DNA of 64,000 nt, taken from positions 41,851 to 105,850 of the forward strand of contig JARKOQ010000122.1 of assembly GCA_029976005.1 (NCBI GenBank), in the 5' to 3' direction. The stretch's first letter is position 1. Every line of letters begins with the position of its first letter. This DNA is from Aggregatilineales bacterium. Its GTDB lineage: Bacteria > Chloroflexota > Anaerolineae > Aggregatilineales > Ch27. A program made the translations under genes and the position numbers. The notes below the pieces were generated by a model. It saw only the letters and a list, made by a program, of their open reading frames with translations. It was not told where the DNA came from and made no database searches. Below, in pieces: positions 52,470 through 61,854 of this stretch.

Positions 52470-55400
52470 TTACGCCGGCTTGCGGCGGGCGAACCACACG
52501 CCGACCAGCAGTAGGATGAGCAGCAGGGCCATCCCTGGGATCAGCAGATCGTTGTAGGCCGGCCCCAGGACGGCGAAGGCAATCGACTGCCCGGCGGTCT
52601 GCCCGGCGGCGTCCGCCGCGTTGACTTCCAGGGTGTGATCCCCGGCTTCCAGGTCGGCGGCCTGGAGGGTCACGCCATAGGGCGCTTCCGTGTCGCTGGC
52701 GAGTTCTTCCCCGTCCAGGGCGAAGGTGACTTCGGACAGGTCCACGCCCTCGCCCGGCTCCACGCCGATCTCGACTGGCTCATCCGCGCCGACCGACTGC
52801 CCCGGTTCCAGGCCGGTGATGGAGAAGGTCAGCGGGATGGGGGTCGGGGTGGCCGGGGCCGGGATCGTGAACGGATAGGATTCGGTCACGCTCTGGCCGC
52901 TGGTGTCGCTGGCGGTCACGTCCAGGACGTGCTCGCCCGGCTCCAGCCCGGCCGCTTCCAGGGTCAGGCCATACGGAGCCTGGGCGTCGGTCTTGATCCC
53001 CTCGCCGTCCAGGGCGAAGGTGACCTGATCCAGTTCCACGCCCTCGCCCGGCTCCACGCCGATCTCGACCGACTCGGCGTCGATCACCTGGCCCGGCTCC
53101 AGGCCGGTGAGGGTGAAGGTCAGCGGGATGGCGGTCGCGGTTGGCGGTACGGCTGTGGGCGTCTCGGAGGGCACGAGGGCGGCCGGCTCCGGGATGACGA
53201 ACGGGAAGGACTGGCTGACGATCTGGCCGGCGGCGTCGCTGGCGGTCACGTCCAGGACGTGCTCGCCCGGCTCCAGGTCGCCGGTTGGCAGGGTGACTCC
53301 GTAGGGCGCTTCGGCAGGACTCTCCAGCGGCGTCCCATCCAGGGTGAAGGTCACGCCGGTCAGGTTGACGCCTTCGCCCGGCACGACCTGCACTTCGACC
53401 GACTCGGCCTCGATCACCTGGCCCGGCTCAAGGCCGGTGATGGTGAAGCTCAGCGGAATGGCGGTTGCGGTCGCGGTGGCTGTGACCGTCGCGGTGGCTG
53501 TGGCCGTCGCGGTGGCTGTGGCCGTCGCGGTCGCGGTCGCCGTAACGGTCGCGGTGGCTGTGACCGTCGCGGTCGCCGTACCGGTCGCCGTTGCGGTTGG
53601 CGGCAGCGGCGAGGGGGTCTCGGAGGGCACGATCGCCACCACTTCGGCGATCTGGAACGGGAAGGACTGGCTGGCGGTCTGGCCGGCGGCGTCGCTGGCG
53701 GTCACGCCTAGGACGTGCTCGCCCGGCTCCAGGTCGCCGGTCTCGAAGGTGATGCTGAAAGGCGCTGCGGCGACGCTGCCCAGCGCGGCCGAATCCAGGG
53801 CGAAGTCGGCCCCGGTCAGCTCGACGCCTTCAGCGGGCACGACTTCCACCTCGACCGACTCGGCCTCGATCACCTGGCCCGGCTCGAAGCCGGTGATGGT
53901 GAAGTCCAGCGGGATGGGCGTGATGGTGGCCGGCTCCGGCGTAGGCGTGTCAGAGGGCGCGGTGGTCGCCGTGGAGGTTTCCGTGGGCGCGAGCGCGACG
54001 GCTTCCGGGATCAGGAACGGGAAGGACTGGCTGGCAGTCTGGCCGGACGCGTCGCTGGCGGTGACTTCCAGGATGTGCCCGCCGGGGTCCAGCGCGCCCG
54101 TCTGGAGGGTGGTGCTGAAGGGCGCGGCCGATACGCTGGTCGGCTCGGCCCCATCCAGGGCGAAGTCGACCCCGGTCAGCTCGACGCCTTCGGGCACCAG
54201 GACTGCCACCTCGACCGATGCGGCCTCGATGGTCTGGCCCGGCACGAAGCCGCTGATGGTGAAGCTCAGCGGGATGAGCGTGGCGGTGGGCGGCGGGGTG
54301 GAGGTGATCGTCAGGCTGGGCGTGACGGTCGGCGTGGGCGTGCTGGTGTGGGTCGGAGTCGGCGTGTTGGTGGGCGTGGGTGTGCTGGTGTTCGTCGGCG
54401 TCGGCGTGCGGGTCGGCGTCGGCGTGGGCAGGCCAAAGGCCAGGCTGGCGCTGCCCGTCTGGCCCAGGGCATTGCGGGCCGTGACGTCGATCGTGTGCGG
54501 GCCGGAGTCGATGCCGAGCAGGTCGAGCGCCAGATCGTACGGCGCTGCCTCGACCACGGCGACTTCCTGGCCGTCCAGAGCGAAGGTGACGCTTTCGATT
54601 GGGGCCTGGGTCTGGTCGATGACGGCGCTCAGGGTGCGGGCCTCGCCCATCACGATCTCGCCGGGGGTGATCCCGCTCAGGCTGACCAGCAGCGGCAGTT
54701 CGGCGATGGTGAACTCCGCCGACGAGACGCGGCTCGCGCCCTGCTGGTCGAAGACCTCGAAGGTCAGGGTGTGGCTGCCGGGGGCCAGTTCGAAGGGCGA
54801 GACCCGGACCTGCCCGGTGTAGTTCAGCCCACCCGCTGCGACCGACTGCTCGATCGCCTCGACCGGCTGGCCGTCGATGGCGACGGTGGCGCTTTCCAGC
54901 CCGCGCGGCACTTCAGCGCCCAGGGCGAGGGTGGTTGGCGCGTCGATCGCGCCTTCCGGCACGTCCGAGATGGCCGGGCGCGGATAGAGGTCAGGCGCGG
55001 TGTAGAGGGCGCGGCCGGTGGCGTCGCCCGACGTCAGGGCGATTTCGACCTCGGAGCCGTCCGGCTCGATGGCCGGGGCGATGGTCACGATGTACTGGCT
55101 GCGCAGGTAGCTCGCCAGGAAGTCGAAGATGTCGACCAGTTCTTCCGATGAGGGCAGCAGGAATGCCTCGCCGCCGGTGCGGGCCGCGACTTCCTGGAGG
55201 TAGGGCGGATAGACGTACCCGAACCCGATCACGAAAATCTCGACGTCGTTTTCGGCGGCCAGGTCGGCGCCTTCGAAGGATGAGCGCGTGCTCAGCCCGC
55301 CATATTCGTGCCCGTCGGTCAGGACGATCACGAAGCGGCGCGGATTCTTCGCCCCTTGCAGGACCTCGTTAACCCCGGCGTAGATGCCGTCATAGAGGGC

Positions 55401-55880
55401 GGTCTTGCCGTCGGCGGCCAGACCGGCGATGGCGGCCTCGGCCGCGACGAAATCGGAGGTGAAGGGCTGGATCAGGCGGATCGTGCTGTCAAAGTCGAAG
55501 ATGGCGACTTCGTCCGTCGGCCCAAGCTGGGCCAGCAGGGTCGCCACCGCAGCCTTGGAGTTTTCCAGGGGTTGCCCGCCGACGCTTTCGCTGGAGTCAA
55601 GGACGAGCGCCACCGAAACGCCCAGTTCGGCGTTGCGGATCTCCTCGACGGAGATCACCTCCGTGGTCTCGCCGCCGATCCGAGCCTGGAAGTCGTCGAC
55701 GGTCAGGCCGGTCACCGGCCGTCCATCGGAGCCGTTGACCGTGACCAGCAGCTCGAGGGTGGGGAAGTTGTCGTCGCGGACGCGGTTGATGGTCAGCGTG
55801 CTGCCATTCTGAGCGATCGCTGTCCCGGCGAGGATAGACAGCGCCAAAAAAATCGTCATTACGAACACTGGTTTGCGCAT
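52470..55880 (-). CDS. Membrane-anchored VWA-domain surface protein with six Ig-like repeats
   Basis: 1136 residues. Signal peptide RKPVFVMTIFLALSILAGTAIA. The VWA domain (about 85-270) has the MIDAS motif LVLDSSESV (DxSxS), with GKTALYDGI and VIVLTDG downstream. About six repeats of roughly 90 residues then follow (IPLSFTITGLEPGQVIEAES ... GEHVLDVTASDAAGQ), five of them very similar. They are joined by Thr-Pro and Thr-Ala linkers. A C-terminal TM helix (LLIPGMALLLILLLVGVWF) with RRKPA anchors it. It looks like a stalked surface adhesin or sensor. No partner protein is evident. Confidence 0.85.
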   Translation of the reverse strand: MRKPVFVMTIFLALSILAGTAIAQNGSTLTINRVRDDNFPTLELLVTVNGSDGRPVTGLTVDDFQARIGGETTEVISVEEIRNAELGVSVALVLDSSESVGGQPLENSKAAVATLLAQLGPTDEVAIFDFDSTIRLIQPFTSDFVAAEAAIAGLAADGKTALYDGIYAGVNEVLQGAKNPRRFVIVLTDGHEYGGLSTRSSFEGADLAAENDVEIFVIGFGYVYPPYLQEVAARTGGEAFLLPSSEELVDIFDFLASYLRSQYIVTIAPAIEPDGSEVEIALTSGDATGRALYTAPDLYPRPAISDVPEGAIDAPTTLALGAEVPRGLESATVAIDGQPVEAIEQSVAAGGLNYTGQVRVSPFELAPGSHTLTFEVFDQQGASRVSSAEFTIAELPLLVSLSGITPGEIVMGEARTLSAVIDQTQAPIESVTFALDGQEVAVVEAAPYDLALDLLGIDSGPHTIDVTARNALGQTGSASLAFGLPTPTPTRTPTPTNTSTPTPTNTPTPTHTSTPTPTVTPSLTITSTPPPTATLIPLSFTISGFVPGQTIEAASVEVAVLVPEGVELTGVDFALDGAEPTSVSAAPFSTTLQTGALDPGGHILEVTASDASGQTASQSFPFLIPEAVALAPTETSTATTAPSDTPTPEPATITPIPLDFTITGFEPGQVIEAESVEVEVVPAEGVELTGADFALDSAALGSVAAAPFSITFETGDLEPGEHVLGVTASDAAGQTASQSFPFQIAEVVAIVPSETPSPLPPTATATGTATATVTATATVTATATATATATATATATATVTATATATAIPLSFTITGLEPGQVIEAESVEVQVVPGEGVNLTGVTFTLDGTPLESPAEAPYGVTLPTGDLEPGEHVLDVTASDAAGQIVSQSFPFVIPEPAALVPSETPTAVPPTATAIPLTFTLTGLEPGQVIDAESVEIGVEPGEGVELDQVTFALDGEGIKTDAQAPYGLTLEAAGLEPGEHVLDVTASDTSGQSVTESYPFTIPAPATPTPIPLTFSITGLEPGQSVGADEPVEIGVEPGEGVDLSEVTFALDGEELASDTEAPYGVTLQAADLEAGDHTLEVNAADAAGQTAGQSIAFAVLGPAYNDLLIPGMALLLILLLVGVWFARRKPA
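53459..53600 (-). repeat. In-frame 18-bp minisatellite encoding a Thr-Ala linker
   Basis: Units of GTCGCGGTGGCTGTGGCC and variants follow each other, encoding about 40 residues of alternating Thr-Ala/Val on the minus strand. The length is a multiple of three, so copy-number change would alter linker length without a frameshift. Confidence 0.85.
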
Positions 55881-55927
55881 GGCATCGGTCCCGGTTCAAT
55901 AACTTGGATCAGAACATCAACCGGGCG

Positions 55928-56533
55928 CTACTCACGCCCGGCGGTCAGACTGTTTCGATAAGCCTCAAAACCCTGGACATCACCCTTGGCGATCAGGTCG
56001 GCTTGCTTGGCCCAGGTCGGCAGGCTGGGGACAAAGCGCAGTTCGGCCTTGTCCATCGCCGCCCGCAGATCGGTCTCGCTGGTGCGGGCAAGCTTGGCGA
56101 AGGTGTCGATCCCGGCCGCGACCAGGGCGGCGGCGATCTTGGGGCCGACCCCTTCCAGGATGGTCAGGTCATCCGGCTTGGTGGCGGCAGGGGGCGCAGC
56201 CCGGACTGGCGCGGTGGCCGGGGGGACGGCCCGGACCGGCGCGTCGACCGGTGGGGCGGGGGTGGGGCGGTTGCCGGGTGGGACGGCCATGCTGCGGACG
56301 GTTGGGACCTCCGCGGCGGGCAGTTCGATCGGACGCAGCACGAGCAGCAGGATAATCCCGACGATGGCAAACAGCACCCCCATCCAGAAAATCTGGGTGA
56401 TGCTGAAGGTCAGGAAGGTTTCTCCCAGGTTACCAAAGTAGTGGATGGCGGCAACGATGACTGCAATGATTCCGATGACCAGGATCACCCAGGCAATCGG
56501 ACGGGCCGGATTGGAAACCGTTCTATTGGTCAT
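55928..56533 (-). CDS. Two-TM protein with C-terminal helix-hairpin-helix domain
   Basis: 201 residues. Two TM helices (about 12-30 and 45-66) are followed by a Pro-rich linker and a HhH region LTILEGVGPKIAAALVAAGIDTFAKLA. The end PTWAKQADLIAKGDVQGFEAY matches the short C-terminal block common in small HhH proteins related to ribosomal L21-like tails. HhH units bind DNA or protein. AAGGGG precedes ATG 56533. It lies 47 bases upstream of the VWA gene in the same direction and may be cotranscribed. Confidence 0.78.
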   Translation of the reverse strand: MTNRTVSNPARPIAWVILVIGIIAVIVAAIHYFGNLGETFLTFSITQIFWMGVLFAIVGIILLLVLRPIELPAAEVPTVRSMAVPPGNRPTPAPPVDAPVRAVPPATAPVRAAPPAATKPDDLTILEGVGPKIAAALVAAGIDTFAKLARTSETDLRAAMDKAELRFVPSLPTWAKQADLIAKGDVQGFEAYRNSLTAGRE

Positions 56534-56585
56534 TTCTGCCCCTTAAAGCACGCACTCTGGAAACAGATATACATTCTACTCTTAC

Positions 56586-56613
56586 ATCTTAATGATCCCC
56601 CTCATTTTGTCAA
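56586..56613 (-). promoter_or_regulatory. Probable promoter of the HhH/VWA genes
   Basis: Minus-strand TTGACA (56608-56613), 16-base spacer, TAAGAT (56586-56591). Leader to ATG 56533 about 45 bases. Confidence 0.5.
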
Positions 56614-56629
56614 TCGAAAAACGACCCCA

Positions 56630-56840
56630 AAAAGAGGCCGGAAAAGGAGACCAGAGACCGGGAGGTCATGGGGCCGGAAAAAGAGGCCAGAGGCTGGAGG
56701 CAAGTGGCAAGAAAAGCGGAGGCATGAAACAGGGGCCTGAGACCGGAGGCCCAGAGACCAGAGACGGAAGGGAGCACTGAGTCCTTGTTTTTACTAATAA
56801 CTGAGAACTAATAACTATCAACTGTTTTTCCGCAATTTCC
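56630..56840. repeat. Low-complexity purine-rich and wordy region
   Basis: Words such as gaggccgg, agaccagag, ggaggc and gaggctgga recur with small changes, then actaataactgagaactaat continues in an AT-rich form. The 367-base gap 56534-56900 holds the promoter above and this region; no gene is seen. Confidence 0.6.
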
Positions 56841-56900
56841 GTCAAGAAGCGGCCGCCCGCCTCCGCTATGCTGGGGACGTACCCTGATGAGGAGGAACGC

Positions 56901-57383
56901 ATGGACCCCAATGGCAGCAGTTTCCAGATTTCCCCGGTAGGCCGGATCGTCCGGCCGGAGGGCGGCCCGATCACCGTGCAGGTGGATGCCGCGTACCGGG
57001 CGGCGCTCAAAGGGCTGGATACGTTCAGCCACGTGATCGTGTTCTGGTGGGCGCAGCGCTTCGACGAGGCCCAGTACCGCGACGTGCTGGTCGTGCCGCT
57101 GCCCTACGCGGGCGACCGCGAAGCGGGCGTCTTTGCCTGCCGGTCGCCGCTGCGGCCCAACCTGATCATGACCACCGTCTGCCGGATGGTGGCCGTGGAT
57201 GAGGCCCAGGGCGCCGTCCAGATCGAGAACATCGACGCCTTCGATGGCACGCCCGTGCTCGATCTGAAGCCCTATTTCCCGGTCACCGATCGCGTGCGGG
57301 ACGCGCGCATCTCGCCCGATCTGGTGGGCTGGCCGGAATGGATGCCGGCCGGGGGGATTGGCCTGATGGACGGCGAGGCGTAA
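56901..57383 (+). CDS. TrmO/TsaA-like (SAM-dependent tRNA-methyltransferase family) protein
   Basis: 160 residues from ATG 56901, shortly after GAGGAGG. It follows the YaeB/TrmO fold: FQISPVGRIVRPEG opens the barrel, then GLDTFSHVIVFWWAQRFD, REAGVFACRSPLRPN, the family's SAM/adenosine region, and LDLKPYFPVTDR. TrmO methylates N6-threonylcarbamoyladenosine at tRNA position 37. Archaeal and other paralogues have unclear substrates, and this protein is short, lacking the C-terminal extension of E. coli TrmO. The call is therefore to family level. Confidence 0.85.
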   Translation: MDPNGSSFQISPVGRIVRPEGGPITVQVDAAYRAALKGLDTFSHVIVFWWAQRFDEAQYRDVLVVPLPYAGDREAGVFACRSPLRPNLIMTTVCRMVAVDEAQGAVQIENIDAFDGTPVLDLKPYFPVTDRVRDARISPDLVGWPEWMPAGGIGLMDGEA

Positions 57384-57400
57384 CATACGGGCAGCGCAAT

Positions 57401-57428
57401 GGCCGGGGCGAACGACCTCGCCCCGGCC
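57401..57428 (+). terminator. Hairpin after the TrmO-like gene
   Basis: GGCCGGGGCGA (57401-57411) pairs with TCGCCCCGGCC (57418-57428). There is no T-run after it, so termination is uncertain. Confidence 0.4.
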
Positions 57429-57448
57429 TGTGGGCAGGGAGATGACGC

Positions 57449-57961
57449 ATGCAGCCGCTTATCCAGCCGTGTCCTCGTTTGCTCGTGGCCGGGTTCAGCT
57501 TCTTTGGCGATCCGTTCCATTCGCACGCCGGATGGACGGAAACCAACGAGATCGGCCGCTTGTGGCAGCGCCTGTTCGGGTTTCTGACGTCCCCGGCCAA
57601 CCCCTATCCCCAACCGTCCGTGAGTTATGAGATTCACCTCCAGAATCACGAGACGCCGCGCACCGGGGAGTTTGAAGTCTTCGCCGGGTTCGAGATTCCC
57701 GATCTGGCCCGCGTGCCGCCGGAACTGTGCGTCAAGGTGCTGCCGGCCGGCGATTACGCCCTGTTCACCCTGCGCGGCGATCAGATTGTGTCCGACGAGC
57801 CGATCTTCGATTGCTGGGCCAATACCTCCGGCTACCGCCAGGCGTTCCCGTTCTTCGCGCAGCGCTACGACGCGCGCTTCAAAGGGCTGGATCGCCTGGC
57901 CGAATCCGAGCTGGACGTGCTGGTCCCGGTCGCCCGGAACGTGCCTGATGCCCACGCCTGA
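57449..57961 (+). CDS. GyrI-like/effector-binding domain protein
   Basis: 170 residues resembling the effector-binding domain of AraC/MerR regulators (GyrI-like): RLLVAGFSFFGDPF, a central YEIHLQNHETPRTGEFEVFAGFEI, and LPAGDYALFTLRGDQ. It overlaps the AraC gene by 14 bases in another frame. In Rob-like regulators this domain is fused C-terminally to AraC; here it is a separate protein encoded first. CAGGGAGATG with ATG at 57449 gives a reasonable start. It probably senses a small ligand for the downstream regulator. Confidence 0.78.
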   Translation: MQPLIQPCPRLLVAGFSFFGDPFHSHAGWTETNEIGRLWQRLFGFLTSPANPYPQPSVSYEIHLQNHETPRTGEFEVFAGFEIPDLARVPPELCVKVLPAGDYALFTLRGDQIVSDEPIFDCWANTSGYRQAFPFFAQRYDARFKGLDRLAESELDVLVPVARNVPDAHA

Positions 57962-58802
57962 AGCGATCGTCCGGGCGCTCGACTTCATCGAGGCGCGGCT
58001 GCGCGCGCCGCTGGCGGTGGCGGATATCGCCGGGGCGGTGGGCTATTCGCTCTACCACTTCTGCCGGGTGTTCGGCGCGGCCGTCCGGCACTCCCCCTAC
58101 GATTACCTGATGCGGCGGCGGATGACCCTGGCTGCCGAGGAAGTCTTGCGAACCGATCGCAAGATCGTGGACATCGCGCTCGATTACCAGTTCGAGAGCC
58201 ACGAGGGTTTCACACGCGCCTTCCAGCGGATGTGCGGGCTGGCTCCTCGCGAGGCGCGCCGCCGGGGCAGTGTGCCGGCGGCGGCACGCCTGCCACGCCT
58301 GACCGGGGCGCATCTGGCCTGTCTGGCGCGGCGGAATGGCCTTGATCCAGCCATGCTGTCTGGTGCACCAGCCATGCTGTCTGGTATACCGGAGCTACAG
58401 GCAGACGGGCCGGCGCAGTTGGCCTGCGCATCGGGATCGGCATCCCTGCCCGGCCGGCTGGGATCGCGTTCTCTGTCGCCCGCAGGCCCGCTTCTCCCGG
58501 CCGCGCCGTTCTGGCTGCGCGCGCCGCTGACGTGGCCCGAATCCGGCTTTCCCGGCGACGGCGAGGCCGCGCTGCCTCCGGGGACGTGCGCCTGCTTCCG
58601 GCTCGATCCCCCGCTGGACGATCTGCCCCTGGTGCTGGACTGGGTGCGGCACGCCTGGCTGTTCTACGCGCCGTACCGGCAGTCCTCCCCCACGCTGGCC
58701 GTGCTCGCCGCCGTCCCGGCCGGCCTTCCGGACGCGGGCGCGCCAGGGTTCACCCTGGTCGTGCCGGTCGTTCCCCGCGAGGGAGACGGCTCTCGCCGCT
58801 AG
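57948..58802 (+). CDS. AraC family transcriptional regulator
   Basis: 284 residues from ATG 57948. The N-terminal double helix-turn-helix is clear (about 1-105): LAVADIAGAVGYSLYHFCRVF and IVDIALDYQFESHEGFTRAF. The C-terminal 180 residues are Ala/Pro/Leu-rich without a recognised sensor domain, and include a 21-base direct repeat (58347-58385) giving PAMLSGA and PAMLSGI. The overlap with the effector-binding gene suggests a coupled two-protein regulator. Target genes are not evident. Confidence 0.85.
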   Translation: MPTPEAIVRALDFIEARLRAPLAVADIAGAVGYSLYHFCRVFGAAVRHSPYDYLMRRRMTLAAEEVLRTDRKIVDIALDYQFESHEGFTRAFQRMCGLAPREARRRGSVPAAARLPRLTGAHLACLARRNGLDPAMLSGAPAMLSGIPELQADGPAQLACASGSASLPGRLGSRSLSPAGPLLPAAPFWLRAPLTWPESGFPGDGEAALPPGTCACFRLDPPLDDLPLVLDWVRHAWLFYAPYRQSSPTLAVLAAVPAGLPDAGAPGFTLVVPVVPREGDGSRR

Positions 58803-59022
58803 TATTCCCCAAAAATTCATGGCGATTTCACGCGCGATGTGCGCATTTGTGCTAGATTAATATCGGTGGACTGGTCTGCCGCGCCACCAGGCCGATTCGC
58901 ATGGGGCATTCCCCCGCGAACGAAGCGCCCGGCGCGGGAGCATTCCGCCGTACGACGCACCAGGCATATGCGCCGGGCCGCCGGATGACCGGCGGGTTGA
59001 GTGAGATTCCCAGGAACCAGGT

Positions 59023-60894
59023 ATGGCTGAGCCGCAGTTCGCCAACTACGTTTTGCCCCTGATCGCCAATACACTGATTCCCCTGTTGCTGGCATATGCC
59101 GCATGGCGGCGCAGGCCCGGCCCTGGGGTTGTGCCGTTCGTGGTGCTGATGCTGGCGGTGGCCGCGTGGAGCATCGGCTACACGCTGGACGCCGTGATCC
59201 CGAACCTCACGCTCAGCGTCCTGGCGACCGCGTTCCTGAGCTACGCCGGGATTGCCGGGGTTGGCCCGGCCTGGCTGGCGTTCGTGCTGTCCTATACCGG
59301 CCGCGAGGGCTGGCTCACCCGCCGGAGGGTGGCGCTGCTGCTGGTCGAGCCGGCGCTGGTCATGCTGGCGATCCTGACCAACGAGCTGCATTACCTGTTC
59401 TGGTCGACGCCCCTCCAGCAGACGGCCGGGCAACTCTCCATCCACTACGCCCAGAACGGGCCGCTGTTCTGGCTGCACGTCGTGTATACCTATATCCTGC
59501 TCCTGGGCAGCACGATCCTCCTGATCCGGTCAATGATCCGCGCCCCGCAGTTCTACCGCGGGCAGGCGTTCTCGTTGCTGGTGGCGACCTTCGCCCCGTG
59601 GGTCTTCAACGCGCTCTACCTGCTGAACCGGGAAAGCCTGGCGTACGTCGACATCACGCCTTACGGCTTCACGGTGACCGGCCTGGCCCTGACCTGGAGC
59701 CTGTTCAATTACCGCCTGATGGACATCGTGCCGGTAGCGCGCGACCTGCTGATCGAAAACATCCAGGCGGCCGTGCTCGTGCTGGATCGCCAGAACCGGA
59801 TCATGGAAGTCAATCCCCTGGCGCGCCAGCTCCTGGGGGTTCCCGCCGCGGAGACGATGGTCGGCCGGCCGCTCGCCGATTTCCTGGGGGAGCAGCGGGA
59901 TCGCCTGATCCACCTGAACCAGGTGGACGAGATCAGAACCGAGATCGGCCTCCCCCGCGATGGGATGGAGCACATTTTCGACCTCAATATTTCTCCGCTG
60001 TACAACCGGGCCGGGGAGCTGCGCGGGCGGCTGGTGGTGCTGTACGAGATCACCGAGCTGCGGTTGGCGAGCCTGCGCATCCAGCAGCAGAACGACGCGC
60101 TGGCGCAGAAGAATCAGGAACTGGAGCTGGCGACCCGCCAGGCCCAGGACGCGAACCGGCTCAAGAGCGAGTTCCTGGCGACCATGTCGCACGAGCTGCG
60201 CACCCCACTCAACGCCGTGATCGGGTTCAGCGACATGCTGCTGATGGGCATTCATGGCGAGATGAACGAGGCCCAGCGCCAGAAGGTGAGCCGGGTGCGG
60301 GAGAATGGCAACCGGCTGCTCCGGCTGGTCAACGATATCCTGGACCTGTCGCGGATCGAGGCCAAGCGCTTCGACCTGGTGCCCATTCTGTTCTCGCCCC
60401 ACCGCATGGTGGAGCGGATCACCAAGCAGATGGAACCGCTGGCGGCCGAGCACCGCCTGGAGTTCGCCGCGACGATCGATCCGGGCGTGCCGGAGGCCCT
60501 CATCGGCGACGAAAAGCGGATCGAGCAAATCCTGGTCAACCTGCTCTCCAACGCCTTCAAGTTCACGGAGAAGGGCAGCGTCCGGCTGGCCATCGTCGCC
60601 GATTCGCAGGCGGAAACCTGGACCATGACGGTCAGCGACACCGGGATCGGGATTCCACCGCACGCCATGGACCTGATTTTCGAGGAGTTCCGCCAGCTCG
60701 ATGGCAGCCCAACCCGCGCCTATCAGGGCAGCGGCCTGGGGCTGGCGATCGTGCGCGATCTGGTGCGGATGATGGAAGGCACGATCAAGGTGGAGAGCGA
60801 TCTGGGCCAGGGCAGCACGTTTATTGTGACGCTGCCGGTTGTCCTTCAAAAAATGGCGGCCACGCCGCTGGTGCAGGAGCAGTCGCATGTTTGA
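59023..60894 (+). CDS. Sensor histidine kinase with 7TM, PAS, HisKA and HATPase domains
   Basis: 623 residues. Seven membrane helices (about 8-230) form a 7TM sensor of the HisKA_7TM type. A PAS domain (about 245-345) and coiled coil follow. HisKA has the phospho-acceptor His390 in [17 protein letters not shown]. HATPase_c has [13 protein letters not shown] (N box), DTGIGIP (G1) and GSGLGLAIV (G2). AGGA precedes ATG 59023. The stop overlaps the next start by eight bases, coupling it to a receiver protein. Confidence 0.95.
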   Translation: MAEPQFANYVLPLIANTLIPLLLAYAAWRRRPGPGVVPFVVLMLAVAAWSIGYTLDAVIPNLTLSVLATAFLSYAGIAGVGPAWLAFVLSYTGREGWLTRRRVALLLVEPALVMLAILTNELHYLFWSTPLQQTAGQLSIHYAQNGPLFWLHVVYTYILLLGSTILLIRSMIRAPQFYRGQAFSLLVATFAPWVFNALYLLNRESLAYVDITPYGFTVTGLALTWSLFNYRLMDIVPVARDLLIENIQAAVLVLDRQNRIMEVNPLARQLLGVPAAETMVGRPLADFLGEQRDRLIHLNQVDEIRTEIGLPRDGMEHIFDLNISPLYNRAGELRGRLVVLYEITELRLASLRIQQQNDALAQKNQELELATRQAQDANRLKSEFLATMSHELRTPLNAVIGFSDMLLMGIHGEMNEAQRQKVSRVRENGNRLLRLVNDILDLSRIEAKRFDLVPILFSPHRMVERITKQMEPLAAEHRLEFAATIDPGVPEALIGDEKRIEQILVNLLSNAFKFTEKGSVRLAIVADSQAETWTMTVSDTGIGIPPHAMDLIFEEFRQLDGSPTRAYQGSGLGLAIVRDLVRMMEGTIKVESDLGQGSTFIVTLPVVLQKMAATPLVQEQSHV

Positions 60895-61348
60895 GGATAC
60901 AACTTTTACGTCGGTGCTCGTGGTCGATGACGAGCCGGACAACCTGACGGTGGTGGCCGAGACCCTGGCTTACATGGGGCTGGCCGTCCGGTCGGCGCGC
61001 AACGGCCATGAAGGGCTGAACATGTTGCTGGACTTTGTGCCGGACGTGATTCTGCTCGATCTTTCGATGCCGCAGATGGACGGCTGGGAAATGTGCGCGC
61101 AGTTGAAGGCCAATCCGTACACGGCTTCCATCCCGGTGATCGCGCTCTCGGCGCACGCGATGGCCGGGGACATGGAGCGCGCCCTGGCGGGCGGGTTTGA
61201 TGGGTACCTGTCCAAGCCGATCGAGATCATGTCCTTAATGGAAAACATTCAGCGCGCGCTGGTCGAAGGGCAGGCATTGGCCGCGCGGCTGCGCGCCGCG
61301 CAGTTGCGTCCCGCAGGCTCGCTCTCCGGCGAGGCGGCGGTATCCTAG
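60887..61348 (+). CDS. Single-domain response regulator (receiver)
   Basis: 153 residues from ATG 60887, seven bases after GGAG, overlapping the kinase gene. The receiver fold has [10 protein letters not shown], phospho-acceptor Asp58 in [12 protein letters not shown], and Lys in YLSKPI. There is no DNA-binding or enzymatic output domain; the short tail is Ala/Arg-rich. It is probably the direct partner of the kinase, acting through protein contacts or phosphorelay. Confidence 0.93.
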   Translation: MFEDTTFTSVLVVDDEPDNLTVVAETLAYMGLAVRSARNGHEGLNMLLDFVPDVILLDLSMPQMDGWEMCAQLKANPYTASIPVIALSAHAMAGDMERALAGGFDGYLSKPIEIMSLMENIQRALVEGQALAARLRAAQLRPAGSLSGEAAVS

Positions 61349-61391
61349 ACGCGCCGGGCGGGCTGCCGCCGGCGTGGAGATGAGGTGAGTG

Positions 61392-61769
61392 GTGAACAAA
61401 AAGACCCTGCAAGTGCTGGTCGTCGAGGACGAACTGGACAGCCAGGAAGTCGTGCGCGGGCTGTTGCAGTATCACGGGCTGGAATGCCGGGTAGCCGGTA
61501 CCGCCGAGGAGGCCCTGTACGTCCTCGAGTCGATGACCCCGCAGGCTATCATCGTTGATCTGTCCCTGCCGGCGATGGACGGCTGGGGCCTGTTGAAGAC
61601 GCTCAAGCGCGACCGCCGGTTGGATCGGGTGCCGTGCGTGGCGGTGACTGCCTACCACAGCGTGGAGGTGGCCCAGAAGGCGATCCAGGCGGGCTTCGAC
61701 GCCTACTTCGCCAAGCCGATCGACATCAACTCGTTCGTGGGCGACTTGCGCCAGGTCGCCGGCATCTGA
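61392..61769 (+). CDS. Second single-domain response regulator
   Basis: 125 residues from GTG 61392, six bases after GAGG (61382-61385); GTG 61389 is an alternative. VLVVEDELDS, phospho-acceptor Asp56 in IIVDLSLPAMDG and Lys in YFAKPI define a full receiver with no output domain. It follows the first receiver by 43 bases. Two stand-alone receivers with one kinase suggest a branched relay or a phosphate sink. Confidence 0.93.
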   Translation: MNKKTLQVLVVEDELDSQEVVRGLLQYHGLECRVAGTAEEALYVLESMTPQAIIVDLSLPAMDGWGLLKTLKRDRRLDRVPCVAVTAYHSVEVAQKAIQAGFDAYFAKPIDINSFVGDLRQVAGI

Positions 61770-61803
61770 GCGCGGCGGCCCCTCCCAACCGAAAAGACCG
61801 CAT

Positions 61804-61839
61804 CACGAGCGCCGGAGGCGTATACCTCCGGCGCTCGTG
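61804..61839. terminator. Terminator between convergent receiver and ABC-F genes
   Basis: CACGAGCGCCGGAGG (61804-61818) pairs with CCTCCGGCGCTCGTG (61825-61839) around six bases. T-runs are weak, but the position is right for both genes. Confidence 0.7.
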
Positions 61840-61854
61840 CGTTTACCGGGTCGC

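Noticed and set aside
53459..53600. CRISPR-like array of short regular repeats
   Set aside because: Units are contiguous 18-bp in-frame codon repeats inside the VWA gene with no unique spacers; they encode a Thr-Ala linker.
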